Positions 28,601 to 42,100 of a stretch of 64,000 nucleotides of DNA are shown here, piece after piece (within the stretch, counting starts at the first letter, position 1; the number at the start of each line of letters is the position of its first letter). The stretch is from positions 9,768,786 to 9,832,785 of the forward strand of contig NC_051100.1 of assembly GCF_901709675.1 (NCBI RefSeq), in the 5' to 3' direction. The notes under the pieces were generated by a model. That model did no database searches. It saw only the letters and a list, made by a program, of their open reading frames with translations, and was not told the DNA's origin. This DNA comes from Syngnathus acus (Eukaryota > Chordata > Actinopteri > Syngnathiformes > Syngnathidae). Both the position numbers and the translations under genes were made by a program.

Positions 28601-31600
28601 CCTTTGATGCTTTCATCATGGACCTCAGCTGTAGAGAGATCTGATTTAAAGGTCACCTGAGGGCGTAGGGAGATGAAAAAGAGGACAGACAGCAAAACAA
28701 ATGGAGAATCAATCCCAAACAGTCACATCAGAACATTCTTTCAGTGTCAACATTTCCCTTGTGTTACTTGCATTGCACTATATTGTATTGTCTTGGATAC
28801 GACGGCTGTGATGAGTAAAATGTTGAGGTAAAGATTCAAGAGTCATGTGTGAGAATTTTCTACTCCTGCTGTAACGTGAACAACTGTACACCACGGCTAC
28901 ATCTGCTGGGGCCAACTGTTGCCGATTGGAGCTCAGAATGTCACAGACAACCCCCACAACTACACAACGTTTCACTGCATCTGCAGGTTCTGCTAAGTGA
29001 GCCACAGTAGATCATAATTTGATCATGCATCTTCTAACACTGAGACCAAAAGGTGCAACCCCAGCATACTGTGAACATGTAGAAGCTGCCAGGAGCAGAA
29101 AATCTGTTGGACAGACTCATATGCACTGACTGGAATGATGCAGTTGATGCTCATCTGAATTCTTACACATGATATCGAAGAAATATATTCAGCAGAAGTT
29201 AATCAGAGTTCTCACTAGATTGTCATTCAAACGGTATAGAAGATCTAATTACTGATATGACACGGATGAAACGTCTAAAACTCTTGGACCAATTAGCTAT
29301 TGATTATTCTTTTTTTTCTGATGGAGAACTAGTGACAACAAATTTTGTCAAGCTCAACTCGTATCAGTTAATGCGCGTTTTAAAAAATCCTTTCACATTC
29401 TCATACTTGGTGTCGATCACCTCTGCAGCAGAATGGTTTGTAGAGTCACGCTTGAAAAAAAACCACTAAACCACCACTGCAAAAATAAAACAATCAGGGA
29501 GATAAAAGAGAACAAAGCAATGCTTTACTTAAGACATAGTGATCCATAAAAATGTGCACACGTGATTTCTTTGGACTGACAAGTGTAGTATGTAAAAAAA
29601 TAAAATAAAAATATAATAAAAAATAAAATAAAAAATTCACAATATTCCCAAAGTCTGTCTGGGAGGGAAGGATCAAGCCAACAAATCAAAGAAACATATG
29701 ATATTGAAGCACAGTCATGCAACAGGAAGCAAGAGAAAGGAAGGAAAAGCTTCCAGCAGGCTGCATTTCATCAGATATGGAGAGAATCACATTCCTTCTC
29801 CCGTAACACGGGAAGTCCTTTTAGCACCTGGAAGGGCATGGGGCCCCCCTCTCTCCGCAGACAGAAAGAAGATCAATAACACCTGACTCCTTTCACAAGC
29901 TGGTATTACTTCCTACTGACACCTTTGGCTCAAATAAAGTCCGTCACTGTGAATGGCAGTGTCAGCGTCATCTGGTAGTAGTACGCAAAAAGACATAAAG
30001 ACTTTTTTATATCCCGAGTTTGCAATGTAACTTTGGATAAAAGTGGGATCAGCTGTGTGAACACTGAATGTTCAGTGAACTGCTTCATGTGTGCACATTT
30101 GACTCCACATGTTTTGCCTCTACTGGAACCGAACCCCACACTTCTGAACTGCGAGGCGGACGTGCTCCACCATGCCGCCTAGATTTATTTTTCTTAATTT
30201 GAAAATGACTGAACATTCAGCATGCTCAGCTTACTTTTCAACCAAGCTCAAAAGTTCATATTAATAAGGGCAATTTCACTCGTGCTATTGTGTCATTTAT
30301 ATTCTCATCCACAGCCCAGGAAAAAAATGCTTACGAAATGTCTATTAAGTTAATATGACTAAATTCAGTGCATTTATATTCCGCGACATGCCTACTGACA
30401 AAGGCTGAAAACGCAGCATAATAAATGGGGACCTTAAGTTCAGCACAGTGCTGCAGGCTCTGTCCTTGCTCACAGTGCATGTGCTGTACTTATCTTTTCA
30501 CAGCAGGTAAAATCAGTGTGGGAATAATTGACTTTTTACTAGTCGTCAAGAGCAGAGCAGCATCGTAAAAAATGAATGTCACACAAATCTTTCACTCGAA
30601 TCACTCATAGGACCTCATGCCAGATGCTGCAAGCATCACCTTGTTAAACAAGCAGAGAGAGATTAATGAAAGAAGTTGGAACTCATTAGAGTCGAACATT
30701 GACGCGTGCTCGCACGTTAACGAAGCATGTTGACTTTAGAATCAAGCAAAAACAAATCATGCATTCAGTCAATTAACATGCAAACCCTCACACATGAACT
30801 GTTATCGCCTCATTTGTTTTATTTTACACCAAAGTGTTGTGACCACAGGCATCGAGGTGTCTAAGGAGAGCCATTTGAATAAAATCCTCTCCTCAAATGT
30901 AAATTTATGCCGACGGTATTAAACACAAATCCCACCTGTTTTCAAATCAGAGACCATGTGAGGACAGGAAAGTTACAATAAGTACAGCAAGCACACTCAC
31001 GCCTAATGTTCCAATGGTGCAGGTTTGAGTAGCATTGCATCAATAACTTCACCCATTTGCAGTATTACATGCTTACTAGCGGATCGTAGCACATACGGAC
31101 CATATGGGCAGCAGACTATAGTTGGGTCTGAATTGCCGTAGTTGGCCTTCTGCTGGTTGCTGCCCAGTAGTATAATCCATTATGCCTCCATTGTAGGACA
31201 GACAAGTGAGCAGCCCCTCCTCTATTGTATTAACCAGATGCTCAGCCCTACTGGGGGAATGATACAGTACAGCGCCTATTTTGCAAAGCCTTCATCAGCA
31301 AAGCATGAACCCAATAGGGGAACAACATTGGAGCTGTCATACTTGTGAGGATGATGTGTGTAAAATGGATGCCTGAGGCCTTAATGGGACTTTGCTCCAA
31401 CCAGATGAACACCACAGGAGGCGCTACACCTCGCAAGTGAAACATTGTGTCGACATTCAGCGCAATAGCTTTAAATCACTCGTCGGTCCAATATGAAAAA
31501 TCATTCAAAATGAACACGGTTTGACCATTGCATCGTCATTAAAGTACAAAAATGAAAGACACAATTCCTTACCTTAGCCTTGACCAGACGCTTGGCCGTC

Positions 31601-33014
31601 TTAATTTTGGCCTCGCAGAAAGCCCCTCGGTACTTGGCACTCACATCAGTCCCTACTGTCAAGTAAGGGGGCTCCTCCAGAGTCTATCGAAAGCAACAAA
31701 AACAGAGAAAAAAAAATGAATTCAACACACACTTATTAATATTCACTTTGGTGACAGGTGTATTCTTGAAGCTCAGGTAGAAGGGCACGCTCACATGCTT
31801 TGCTTAGTCAAGGGCAGCAACACAAAACCCAGCCCAGCTTGGTGATTCATCCGTGGAAAATGCATACCATCTGTTGTGGCTATTTGAAAAGAAGCCACTG
31901 AGGGAGCAAGTATAAAGGCAATACACGACTGCTTCGAGACTACGACGGGAAAAATTCATCGTAAAGCAACTCACTGGAATTCAGTCATCATCACTACATG
32001 ATTATCTCCTACATTGAAAGGTCAATGCAGAGTGGGGGAAAAAAAAACTACGAGTGGGTGAAGGGATGATGATGCTTGTGTGCACTGTTTGACAGGAGGG
32101 CTGAATACTGATTAAAGGGCATTGACTTTTAATTGTATTAATAATAATAATAATAATAATATTAATATTAATAATAATAATAATAATAATAACAATAATA
32201 ATAATAAAAATAATACGTAGTATATATAAATATATAAATAAAGCTGCATTGGTGCCCCAAGTATTTATATTATTGACAAATTTTTGACCGATCTGTTCAA
32301 CCAGTAATACATAACATTGCAGGTCCAGCTTTATCTACTATACGCAGCAAGTCTTGATATAGGTATTTTCATTTTATTGCAACCTGGGCCCTTTAATATT
32401 TCAGTGTGCATGTGCACCAGTGCACACTTGAATCTAAGCCAAAAATGGCTGACACGCTGTTAATTACACCGTATCAGCAATTTTTTGAGGGTGTGCATAT
32501 TTATGCATCCAGGTTTTTTTAATATATAAAACTGACATAAGTATTAATAAATAAAAATGTACTTGAACTAACCAATAAAAATCAGGAATTGCTTTTGAAC
32601 GGAGGTTCAAAAGAATTAATTTAAAAAAACTAACAATGAACTGAAGAACTTTTATAACTCTGAGTCGTTCCTTTTTTCCTTTTTCAATGAAGTTGGTCTG
32701 CCGGGCAGGCGGCATATCTGCTAGGAACAAAAGGATGCTGAACAAACAAGTAAAGAGGGTCAGCTCTGTCCTGGGGTGGCCCCGAGACTCAAATGACACA
32801 GTGGAGGACAAGAGAATGATGGCTAAGCTGTCAACCATGCCAGATACCCCTACACAGACCCTCAAGGACAGCACTGTGCATCTTCTTCAGCAGCAGACTT
32901 TTACACCTGCGCTGTGTGAAGGACAGGTTCCGCTGCTTCTTCCTGCCTGCTTGCAGTACACAACCGGTACATTGGACGAGACAGATCAAATAGTTTATAC
33001 ACGAACAAGGGTTG

Positions 33015-33106
<92 letters not shown>

Positions 33107-36100
33107 TCTTGTACACATCAACTCTTGCATTTTTTCTCTTACATCCACTATTGCTTCTGAAATGATGCAAATTTCTACAGTGTGGGACTAATAAAGGTGG
33201 TTTTATTTTAAAACAGGACTGGGGGAAAAAAAATCATGATACCTCTAGAACAGGAGTGTCAAACTCATTTTTTTGGCGGGCCGCATTGTGGTCATAGCTT
33301 CTTTCGGAGGGCCATTATGACTGTCAACCCAAATAAATGTATGAGCACCTCATATTATATACAGTAAAAGCTATAAAACAAACTGACAAATAACTCGTTT
33401 TCAAATCAGACGAGTAAAAACTGGTCAAATATTATTAAAAGTGAAGACAATTTGCAATTCTAGTAATGACACACGAATTTGATGCACAATTTGTCTTCGC
33501 GGGCCACATAAAATGAATGATGCGGCGGGCCGTATCTGGGCCTTGAGTTTGACACCTGTGCTCTAGAAAAACATTTGGTACATCTTAGGTGTCTTCAAAC
33601 TTGTAAAAAGTCAGTCTGCCGAAGTATCTGCCTCAGTATCCGTAACAAGGTATTTTAGTCAGAATTTGGGTATCATAAGAATGACAATGGCAGCGAGTTA
33701 ATGAACTCACAGTTTGACCTTGACATCATTAATCACAGGTGAAATGTAGAAACTGCAAATATAATCGTGCACATGAGAGCTAGATCAAATATAAAATGAA
33801 ATACCTGATAAATCCAATCTAAATTCCTTTGAAAGTGTTTGATGGACAATAATATATGTGGGGTGAGACACAAAGATTGTCTTCCCGTTTATTTCTTCTG
33901 CAGGTTGTCAGGCAACAAGCTTTTGTCTCTGTCTGTGTACGTTCACAACAACTTGTCACATTTCGAAGCTGTATGCTAAGATGGAACAATGAAGCGGGTC
34001 CAATTTGCAGCTAACCCAGTCACGCGTGATAAAACATTTGTTTGTTATGAACTGCTCATTTCAGCTTTTGAACTGACTCCTCACGAGTAATATATACAGA
34101 CTGTAAAGATTGTGAGTGAGGATGCTGTTTATATTTGAAACTTAATTTTTCATTTGGTGCTGCAATCATGCTTGCTTCCTCTTTGTCAGTGATTAGTTGC
34201 AGACAGCCGCAGAAAGCCGACTCCGATGTTTGAGTTATCTTCGTGTACACATGGCAGAGGATTGTATATCCAGAGGTGTTAAACCAATTTTTAAAACATT
34301 GAATACTGTCAGATTAAGGTAAAGTTTAGATGCATTTAAAAGTTTGGTTTCAATAGATTTACTGTAATTATGTTTTTTCTCCCACTGCATATAAACATAT
34401 CAATCACTATATTGCTGACATATTGACTATTTTCTGTGAGTTCAGCGCCATTTATTATTAATAAAAAGAAACCTCCTCTGAGCGCATTCATCCATTTCCT
34501 ATTTGTTCTCATTTGGTTCACAGGTCCCCATTAGAAGCTGGATGAAGCAGCAATACTTATCATGTATTATATCAGTATGTGAGGATTGATAGCCATTAGC
34601 TTTATTGCTTATTAACTGTAAGCTCTTCCAGTAAACACATTCATCTCAAACGCAACAAACGGGTAGAAAACTGTCTTGCATAAATGGTCCGTTAGTCTGT
34701 GTGGATTCCAATGGATAAAAGCGGAAAAATACATTTATTGAAATTCTGTTCAATGAGTACATGCTGAATATAGCCACACTTAACTGTACGACTGACAGTT
34801 TCTATTAGCGATACTTTGATTTGTGCTTTGCCGGCTAATTATTCATCTGACCTGAATTCTGAAGCCAGCAGACCCTGAAATTTAGAAGAAATGAAAATAA
34901 CAACGGCCAGTCTCAGCCAATATTCCTACTATAACAGCCAGCTTTTAACAGCAAAAAAAAAAGGAAACATTGGTTCATAGGGTGATGGAGTGCATCACCT
35001 CAGTTAAGGTGGCCACGTGGGCAGCATATTTAGCGGGGTGCCCTCTTTGAGCGTGGCCCAGTGACTTTTACCCTCAACACTCCAATAAACAAATCTGCCT
35101 GCCCTCAGCACCATCCACTCTCTCCAACATCAGGTTTACATGACACAGTGGACATTTCTACTGGCTAGTTCATTTCCTTGTCATTTCCTTGAGTCTTTGG
35201 CTTGAGGAAAAAAAAAGAATGACCAAAATGACTAAGATTCAGACCTATTTCACTGTTAATGCACGCGATATGGTCGATACACTGGGATTTTCTAACGTGC
35301 ATCAACCAATCAGATTAAAGCTCATTAAATTGTTGAAAGCACCAGCCAATCAGGTGATTGCAAGGAGCCAATCAGAGTTCAACTTTGTAGTGTTTTTTTT
35401 TTTCCCAGCAAGGGAAGAGCACTAATGCACTTATTTTGCTCTATTTCTTAATTAAATCATTTCGGGTAAGACGTAGTGATGGTTGGATGAAGCCTCATAA
35501 GGCATCAAACCACTTGAACCACAGCTCCAGGTGCACAAGAAACCACCTGCTGGCCAGGTGTATAATCACAAGCAGTTGTATCTCAACCACATAATGTGTG
35601 ACAATTTTTTTTATTTGGTTGGTTGTTTTGTTGCTTAAAACCTTACCAGTTGGTCTACTTGTTTCATTGCTTCTGACACCTCATGACTTGCTCTGCTTTC
35701 TCCTGTAGGTCCAGTCTATCTTTTGGTGTACTGGTCTCAGTATTACATCGTCTTTGTCGCGAGAGTTACTGTCAACCAGTTATATTCCGCATTCTAAAGC
35801 AATACAAACATCTAAAATAGCCTTTTCACCCTTTGCCAATGCTGTGGAAAACAATCTGCAGGCACACGGGTTTGATTAAACACATACAAATGGGACCTGG
35901 CATGAGGTGATCAAAACCAAAACAGGCTGACATGGGAACTAAAGTCTACAGGGAAAAATGTATAGTGTAAGATTATTTAAATCACATTTGTGAGAAAGTG
36001 TGACGACAGAAAGGAGAATCAGACTATCAGTAGTAATAGTACACACAATAAATAATTTGACGCTTGTCTGACTCGCAAAAACAAGCATTTGTAATTGCAC

Positions 36101-39100
36101 CTTTTCAGTCTTTAATCCTTCCTGTCATATGAGACAATGATCCCGCAATATACGGCGGCTTCTGAAATCATTCATTCTTTCCCCGAGAAGAAATACAGTA
36201 TTTCTCCCAACAGCAAAACGCGTGTACTTCCTTGTCAGCTGTGATTCTCAAAAATGTAATAAGCGCCTAAGTGGAAATTACTTGCTGTTTTTCCAAATCG
36301 TCTTTAGGTAAAATTGACTTCATCTGCTTTTAGTAGTGGAAAGCAAAATACGAGATAATTGCATGACTGGGGAGAAGTTCCACCTGTTCCTGTGGACTGT
36401 TAGCATGAAGGCCATATTACAAATACCCAAGCGCTCAACTGCGCTAATATATAAATAATCCTTCTCTCTCTGTCTCTCTCTCTGTCTCTCTCTCTCTCTC
36501 GATGTTGCTATTCAATTCAAGAATGTTTCCAGTTGTCTTGACTTTAACATGAGTTGTCTTTTTGAACACTGCTTTTGTCCACCATCAGTCACAAATTCTC
36601 TCATCACAGATCTGCTGACATCAGATCATCTCAGGCGTCAATATTTGAGTCAATCCACATCACCACGCTGGGATGAGGGTAAATTGGATTGGATTAGATA
36701 GATTGCAAATCTTAAAACACATTCTTGTGAAATGCCATGTTGTCACTTCTTCTGTTCATGTTATCATTATAACCTAATCAGTAATATTTACGATGATGGA
36801 ATGATGACACACTGATCAAATTATGAACAAATGCATAATGAAATAACGCGGCACGCCAGATGGTTTGGCAAGAGACTTTACTTCGGACAGCAAGCTTTCC
36901 CTTTCAGATAAGCTCCTAACAATATGAAAAGAGGTGCAGGTTTTAAGAGTGCGAAATATCAAAATGAGAGCTGTACATTTACACTGCATTGGAATTGGCA
37001 GGTATTGGCTAAGGGTCATTTGTTTTGTTATGTTTTTAATTTACCACCCTACAAGGGTTTGTGTTGTTGTGACTTGGCTTAAGCCATCATGAGTCACTCG
37101 TATTAATGGTTTGGGAACATTTTTAAAACGGATGCCATTGCTTATGCAACCCACCCATTTTTTTTCTTTCTGTTTCATTTGGGTTTCGGACCAGAAATGT
37201 CTAGATATCCGGGCATTGACTAGGACTTAATTGGACTAATACAATAATATTTCACAATATGTGTAAGCCATTAACTTTAGTACTCTGACTGAAATGCAAG
37301 TATAAAAGTGATTGTATCACTTTGACTACATTTGTGATGTGTTTAAAACAGAACAAAAGAAGCATGTTAAGAGGAGTGCAGGAGGAAAGAATTACTCTCA
37401 TTCAAGCAAGCACATCTAATAATCCTGCTGTGAATCACCTCTTTGTGTTCAGTAAACTTAGTGACCGGTGTTTCAGCAGAAGTAGCATGGGAAATGCCCA
37501 AAAAGGTTTTGACTAGAAAACGAAAATAACAATCAAAATCGGGAAGCAGGTCTTTTGTACTCCTCCGGCAAAGTCGCAAGCGGGGAGCCAAACATAAACA
37601 TGAATTATTTTAATGAGTAACTGGATGTGACAATGGAGATTTAAAAAAAAAAAAAACTAAAAATATACTTGCTTTCACTCACATTAATATTTAATGAACT
37701 GTGGCTTGTTTTAAATTGACACACTGGCTCAAACATGAGGGGAAACTGCAAATTGCAAATAATTATTTTGCAAGTTCTAACATGAGTGGATAACGCATAA
37801 GAGTCATCATAAAACCTCATTATGAATCTCTGAGGGTATGCTCTATCTCCTGCTCCAATTATTATTTTTTTTCCCTTTTTGGATTTTTGCAGAGAATGAA
37901 TGAGACTTACTAAATGGGGCTGTTGCACAGTCCTTGACAAAGATTTCATTTTACTGTGCTCAATGAGTAAAAACTGAAGTGAATGTATATGCGTGATTTA
38001 CGAGTAACATCCAAGAGTGAGAGTGAAACTTTGACCACAGACGCTGCAAATATCCAGCTATTTTGTATTCCACTGTTTATCAACCTTTATTGAGCTAATG
38101 TGGCCATTTTATATGACACGAAATATATCACAACACACTGTTCAGATAATATAATCATTCTGTCTCAACTGCGACATCAAGGTTTTCAGGTTTGCCCATA
38201 ACCTAACCGCTTGAATGAGTGTAGTGACAAAATAATCAGATTCTCACTCGTGATCTCTTCTGAAATGCATTCACATCTTCAAACACGGTAGATTGAATTG
38301 ATGAAAACCACACACTAAATTTCTAAAAACAGTTTATGTCATACCATTTACTAAACAAGATACTACACACTATTGGAAAATTTGGTACAAACTAGAGGCG
38401 GGACGATTAATCCGATTAAACGATAACTGATTATCAAATTAATCTGTTGTTCTTTTTAATCGATGTCGAAAAGAACATACAGGAAAGGGGCTTTGAAATT
38501 GTCAATTAAAAAGAAAGGGGAATTATTCTCAAATGTTTGCGTCTGAAATTAGACAAAACCTTGCAGTTACAACCCAGTGTTATCCACAACATCACGTGAG
38601 ACTTCAGAAATGCTCCAGAGACCTCGCAAGCTTCAAAACAATGCAACTCACTCAGCTGCTACAGTATTTGTCTTTTGTCTAAATGGTAGCGAGAAGGTGC
38701 GGAAATACCACAGGGAGATGCATTTACATTCCTGTGTTGTTTCAAGGGAGTAGAGCTGCTCAGATTAGTCAAATGAGGTTAAATCGTATAGCAACAACAT
38801 TTGACCATTGAGTAACACAGACAAACACACAGTTATCTGATGTTTATACGTTTCAAGGAAGGGAGTTTTTTAATTAAGTTCTGAAAAGTAATTAAAGTGC
38901 TAGTTGTTGAGTATATTCTCATTTTCTGCTGACTATGAATTACACATCATGTTCAGATGATACATACAGGTATTAGCTGCAAAAATGTGCAGTGGAGCAG
39001 GCATTATAGTCTTGAATTCATCATGATGATAATAATAACAGTAATAATAATAATCAGGAATAGAGATACTCCAGGGAAAATGTGGGATTTTATTTGTGTG

Positions 39101-42100
39101 CCAAACTATGCATTTTTCCTCTGAATTGTGGCTTTCATTGCAACATGAACTGATGCTCAGGGTGGCTCTCGTGCATGAAATAATCACTTTCAGATATGTC
39201 AATGCTTGAGGTCTCCAGGGGCAGATCAAAGTTGAAGTACAATCCTCACACATCTTCCAATGAGGCAAATGTGTATTGTCTCCAAACAAAAATCACTAAG
39301 TACTGACTTGGCATGCATATCACACGACACACAGTCACGTTTGTGGATCTGTGCGGATAAATTATTTGTCTGTGTGTTGCATTAGAGCTCACCCAAAAAA
39401 AAAAAGAAATCAGGGTCACGCTCACATTTGAAGGTCAAAAAACATTGCAAAATTTGCTTCTTTAATACGTCTTGCAATGTACGCTACAATCACCTTGGAC
39501 TTTGACTGTTTTCCTAAATCTCACAATGAGTACAATCTCGAGTAGGTGACATCGGTCCCAAAAGCAGTATCACGCAGAACAAAAACATGCATTCCTTCAA
39601 CCAATGGTATTTTTTATTTACAATGATACGACACTCTCACACTTTGCCAGTGCACGAGCTCAACAAATGTGAAACCCCAACTCATGGGCACGTAAAGGCT
39701 TGTAAAATCCAATTATTTTACCGTGAAGTGAGCAGTGTCACATTTAAAAGTATAAAATCTCCCGTGTCTGTACTTTCAGTATCTATGTGGATGACAGAGC
39801 AGATCTTGTTTGAACGTTTTATATTACACTGGTGGCTAATCTGACTTAAATCTGTGACAAAGTTATTCAAAAAATATGAAATGCTTGGGCTACATTAGTG
39901 ACATGACATTTAACACCTTTCATTAAAGATGACGTTCCAGGAGTGCTGTATTTCTAGCAGCCTTGTTATGCTCATACTGAGAATTAACATTGTTAAAATG
40001 TAATTTAGTAACTGACAGTTCAGTTCATTTGAGACTTTGAAAACCAGTACCGGTATATCACATTTCAAGTCCCGCTGCAGACAAAAGAAAATTCCAGCTA
40101 GATAATTCTATTCTTTGAGCAAGACACCAAAACAACCATCAAGCACTGCTCATCACTCTGATATTTGTCCTTATGTGTGTGCACGTGTGGTCCTCTCGAC
40201 ACAAATATACAGCAAAATCAATTAAATGGTGCCTATTCCATCTGACTTTGGTTGAGAGGAGGGGGACACCATGAATTGGTTCCCAGCCGATTAATCAGAA
40301 GGCACAGGTCCTAACAACAAAGGGTGACTTTGAAATTTGCAATGTAACAACTCGAGTGCACAACGCAAAAAAAAAAGGCTGACAATACAGCCACAGATAT
40401 CAAACGGCATTCAAGTGTCAGAAACATGCAGAAAAAGTGAGAAGAGCCTACCTTCATCTCTCTACGAGTCCTTTACGTGACCAGTGTAGCGAATCCGAGG
40501 CTGAAAGAGATTATAAACGATGGTAGGCAGGTCAACTTCAGCTTGTTTTATGATGACATCATTCCTCTTGCTTGGCAAAAACCTGGGCAGCATGAAAACA
40601 TCCCAACACCTTCGTGCACGTTTGCGGTTGCACTCGGTTCGGTTTCGAATACAGAAATGGGGGCGACGGGTGGGGTGTGCGGTCGGTAGAGACCGGACCC
40701 CCCCTTTCCTTCCCCAACAATACTGTGTATCGTTGTTGCATTGTAAGCCGTGGCAAGCTGATCACTCTCATACCGAGCTTCCTAAAGCCGTTTATGTAAT
40801 GCCCTGTGTATGAGCGTGTTATAGTCCGTCAGTTTGCCTTGTGTTAGCGAAGGGCAAACGTAACCTATCGCTGTGCACAAAATTCAACGAAAGTGTAGTA
40901 CGGTACTGTAGTTTGAGTCAGGCAAACATACACATACTCTATTTTGCTCTCCTTTCTCACACACACACACACACACTCACGCACACACACACGGTGGGGG
41001 CAGCGTGCAGTCTGCCTGCACCGCACCGACTCGCAACACTAGAGCAGCGGATGACGCCATTTCGGTGGCTGACAGTCGGAAACAAGCACAGCGCTTCATT
41101 AGGACGTGTCCGCAAGCAGCGCATCCAATCTACCCGCACGACCCAAAAGCCATGACACAACAAGATGAAGAATGGTGCTTTTAAATGCAAACTGCTCCGT
41201 GGTAGTTCCCGTTTCCTTTCTCCGCCGACTCGGGGAGAGTGGATTTGCCCGATCGCGAAAATAGAGCCGTAATAACACCCGCTCGTCACCGAGACGAACA
41301 TTTACAGACGTGTCATGTGAGAAAGAGACGCTAAAGGCGTCAAGTTGGTCAAAGTGCGAGCGGCCAGGCGTCCAATTAAAAAGTCACTTTCGCGGAATGT
41401 GCTCTTTTTAGTAGCGACATGTCTGCACACTACTCGCCGCTGACAAAGGAACCAGCCTGGCAAACGGTTCGCAACAAGGTCAGCCTCGTGGCGACTTGAC
41501 ATAGTAGTAGTAACGCTAATAACATTCATGTCGTATTGTTCGAAGAGGAGCCGAGGTCCGCCGTGTTTATCCGACGGACGCCGAGGACACGCAGTCATCC
41601 GCCCCAGACTAGCGGCTCCGAGTGCCCGATTCAAGTGAGTGAGTGACCGGCCAGCACGCAAAACCAATAAGCCTCGAATGTCTCTGAAGAACGTCGAGCC
41701 CGTTACGTCCAAATAAAACCAAGGACGTCGAAAGAGGAAAAATCCCAAAGGGGAAACGCATCACTATGCATCTATGAGCACGGCTGCTGGAGCGGAGGAG
41801 TTTCGTTTTTCTTCAAATACAAGGTGGCCCATTCTGTCCCGACCGACTACGTAAGAACTGGTGAAGCGCTTAATACACTACAGCTGACAGTTCGCCACGA
41901 AGGGGGGAAAAGCCGTTTAATCACTGCATCGACGCCAAGCTTCGCCCACAGTGTTGTCGTGTAAAATCACTTTGACGCCTGTGCTCGACGACAAGGATTC
42001 CTCCGCTCAACAACATAAACGCTGGTGCTCCCCCCCAGCAGCCTTGGAACTATTCAACCCCGGAGGAGCCGTCTCACTTGCCATAAGGTTGTTGTTTACC

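Larger units (their letters stand above)
28657..31572 (-). other. ARID4B intron 3 (2.9 kb)
   Basis: Holds the AAAAT tract and the SINE-like end at 30.1 kb; otherwise nothing recognisable apart from a CTCF-like motif at 31411. Confidence 0.6.
31684..40451 (-). other. ARID4B intron 2 (8.8 kb)
   Basis: The longest intron of the gene. Contains the AAT, TG and CT microsatellites, the hAT MITE and two repeat relics. Apart from these I see no gene, RNA or coding exon in it. Confidence 0.7.

Noticed and set aside
32687-33160. 157-codon plus-strand frame and minus counterparts with His-Thr runs
   Set aside because: Mostly translation of the (TG)n array.
41302-41748. 148-codon minus-strand frame in ARID4B intron 1
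   Set aside because: Explained by CpG-rich, stop-poor promoter DNA; no conserved motif.
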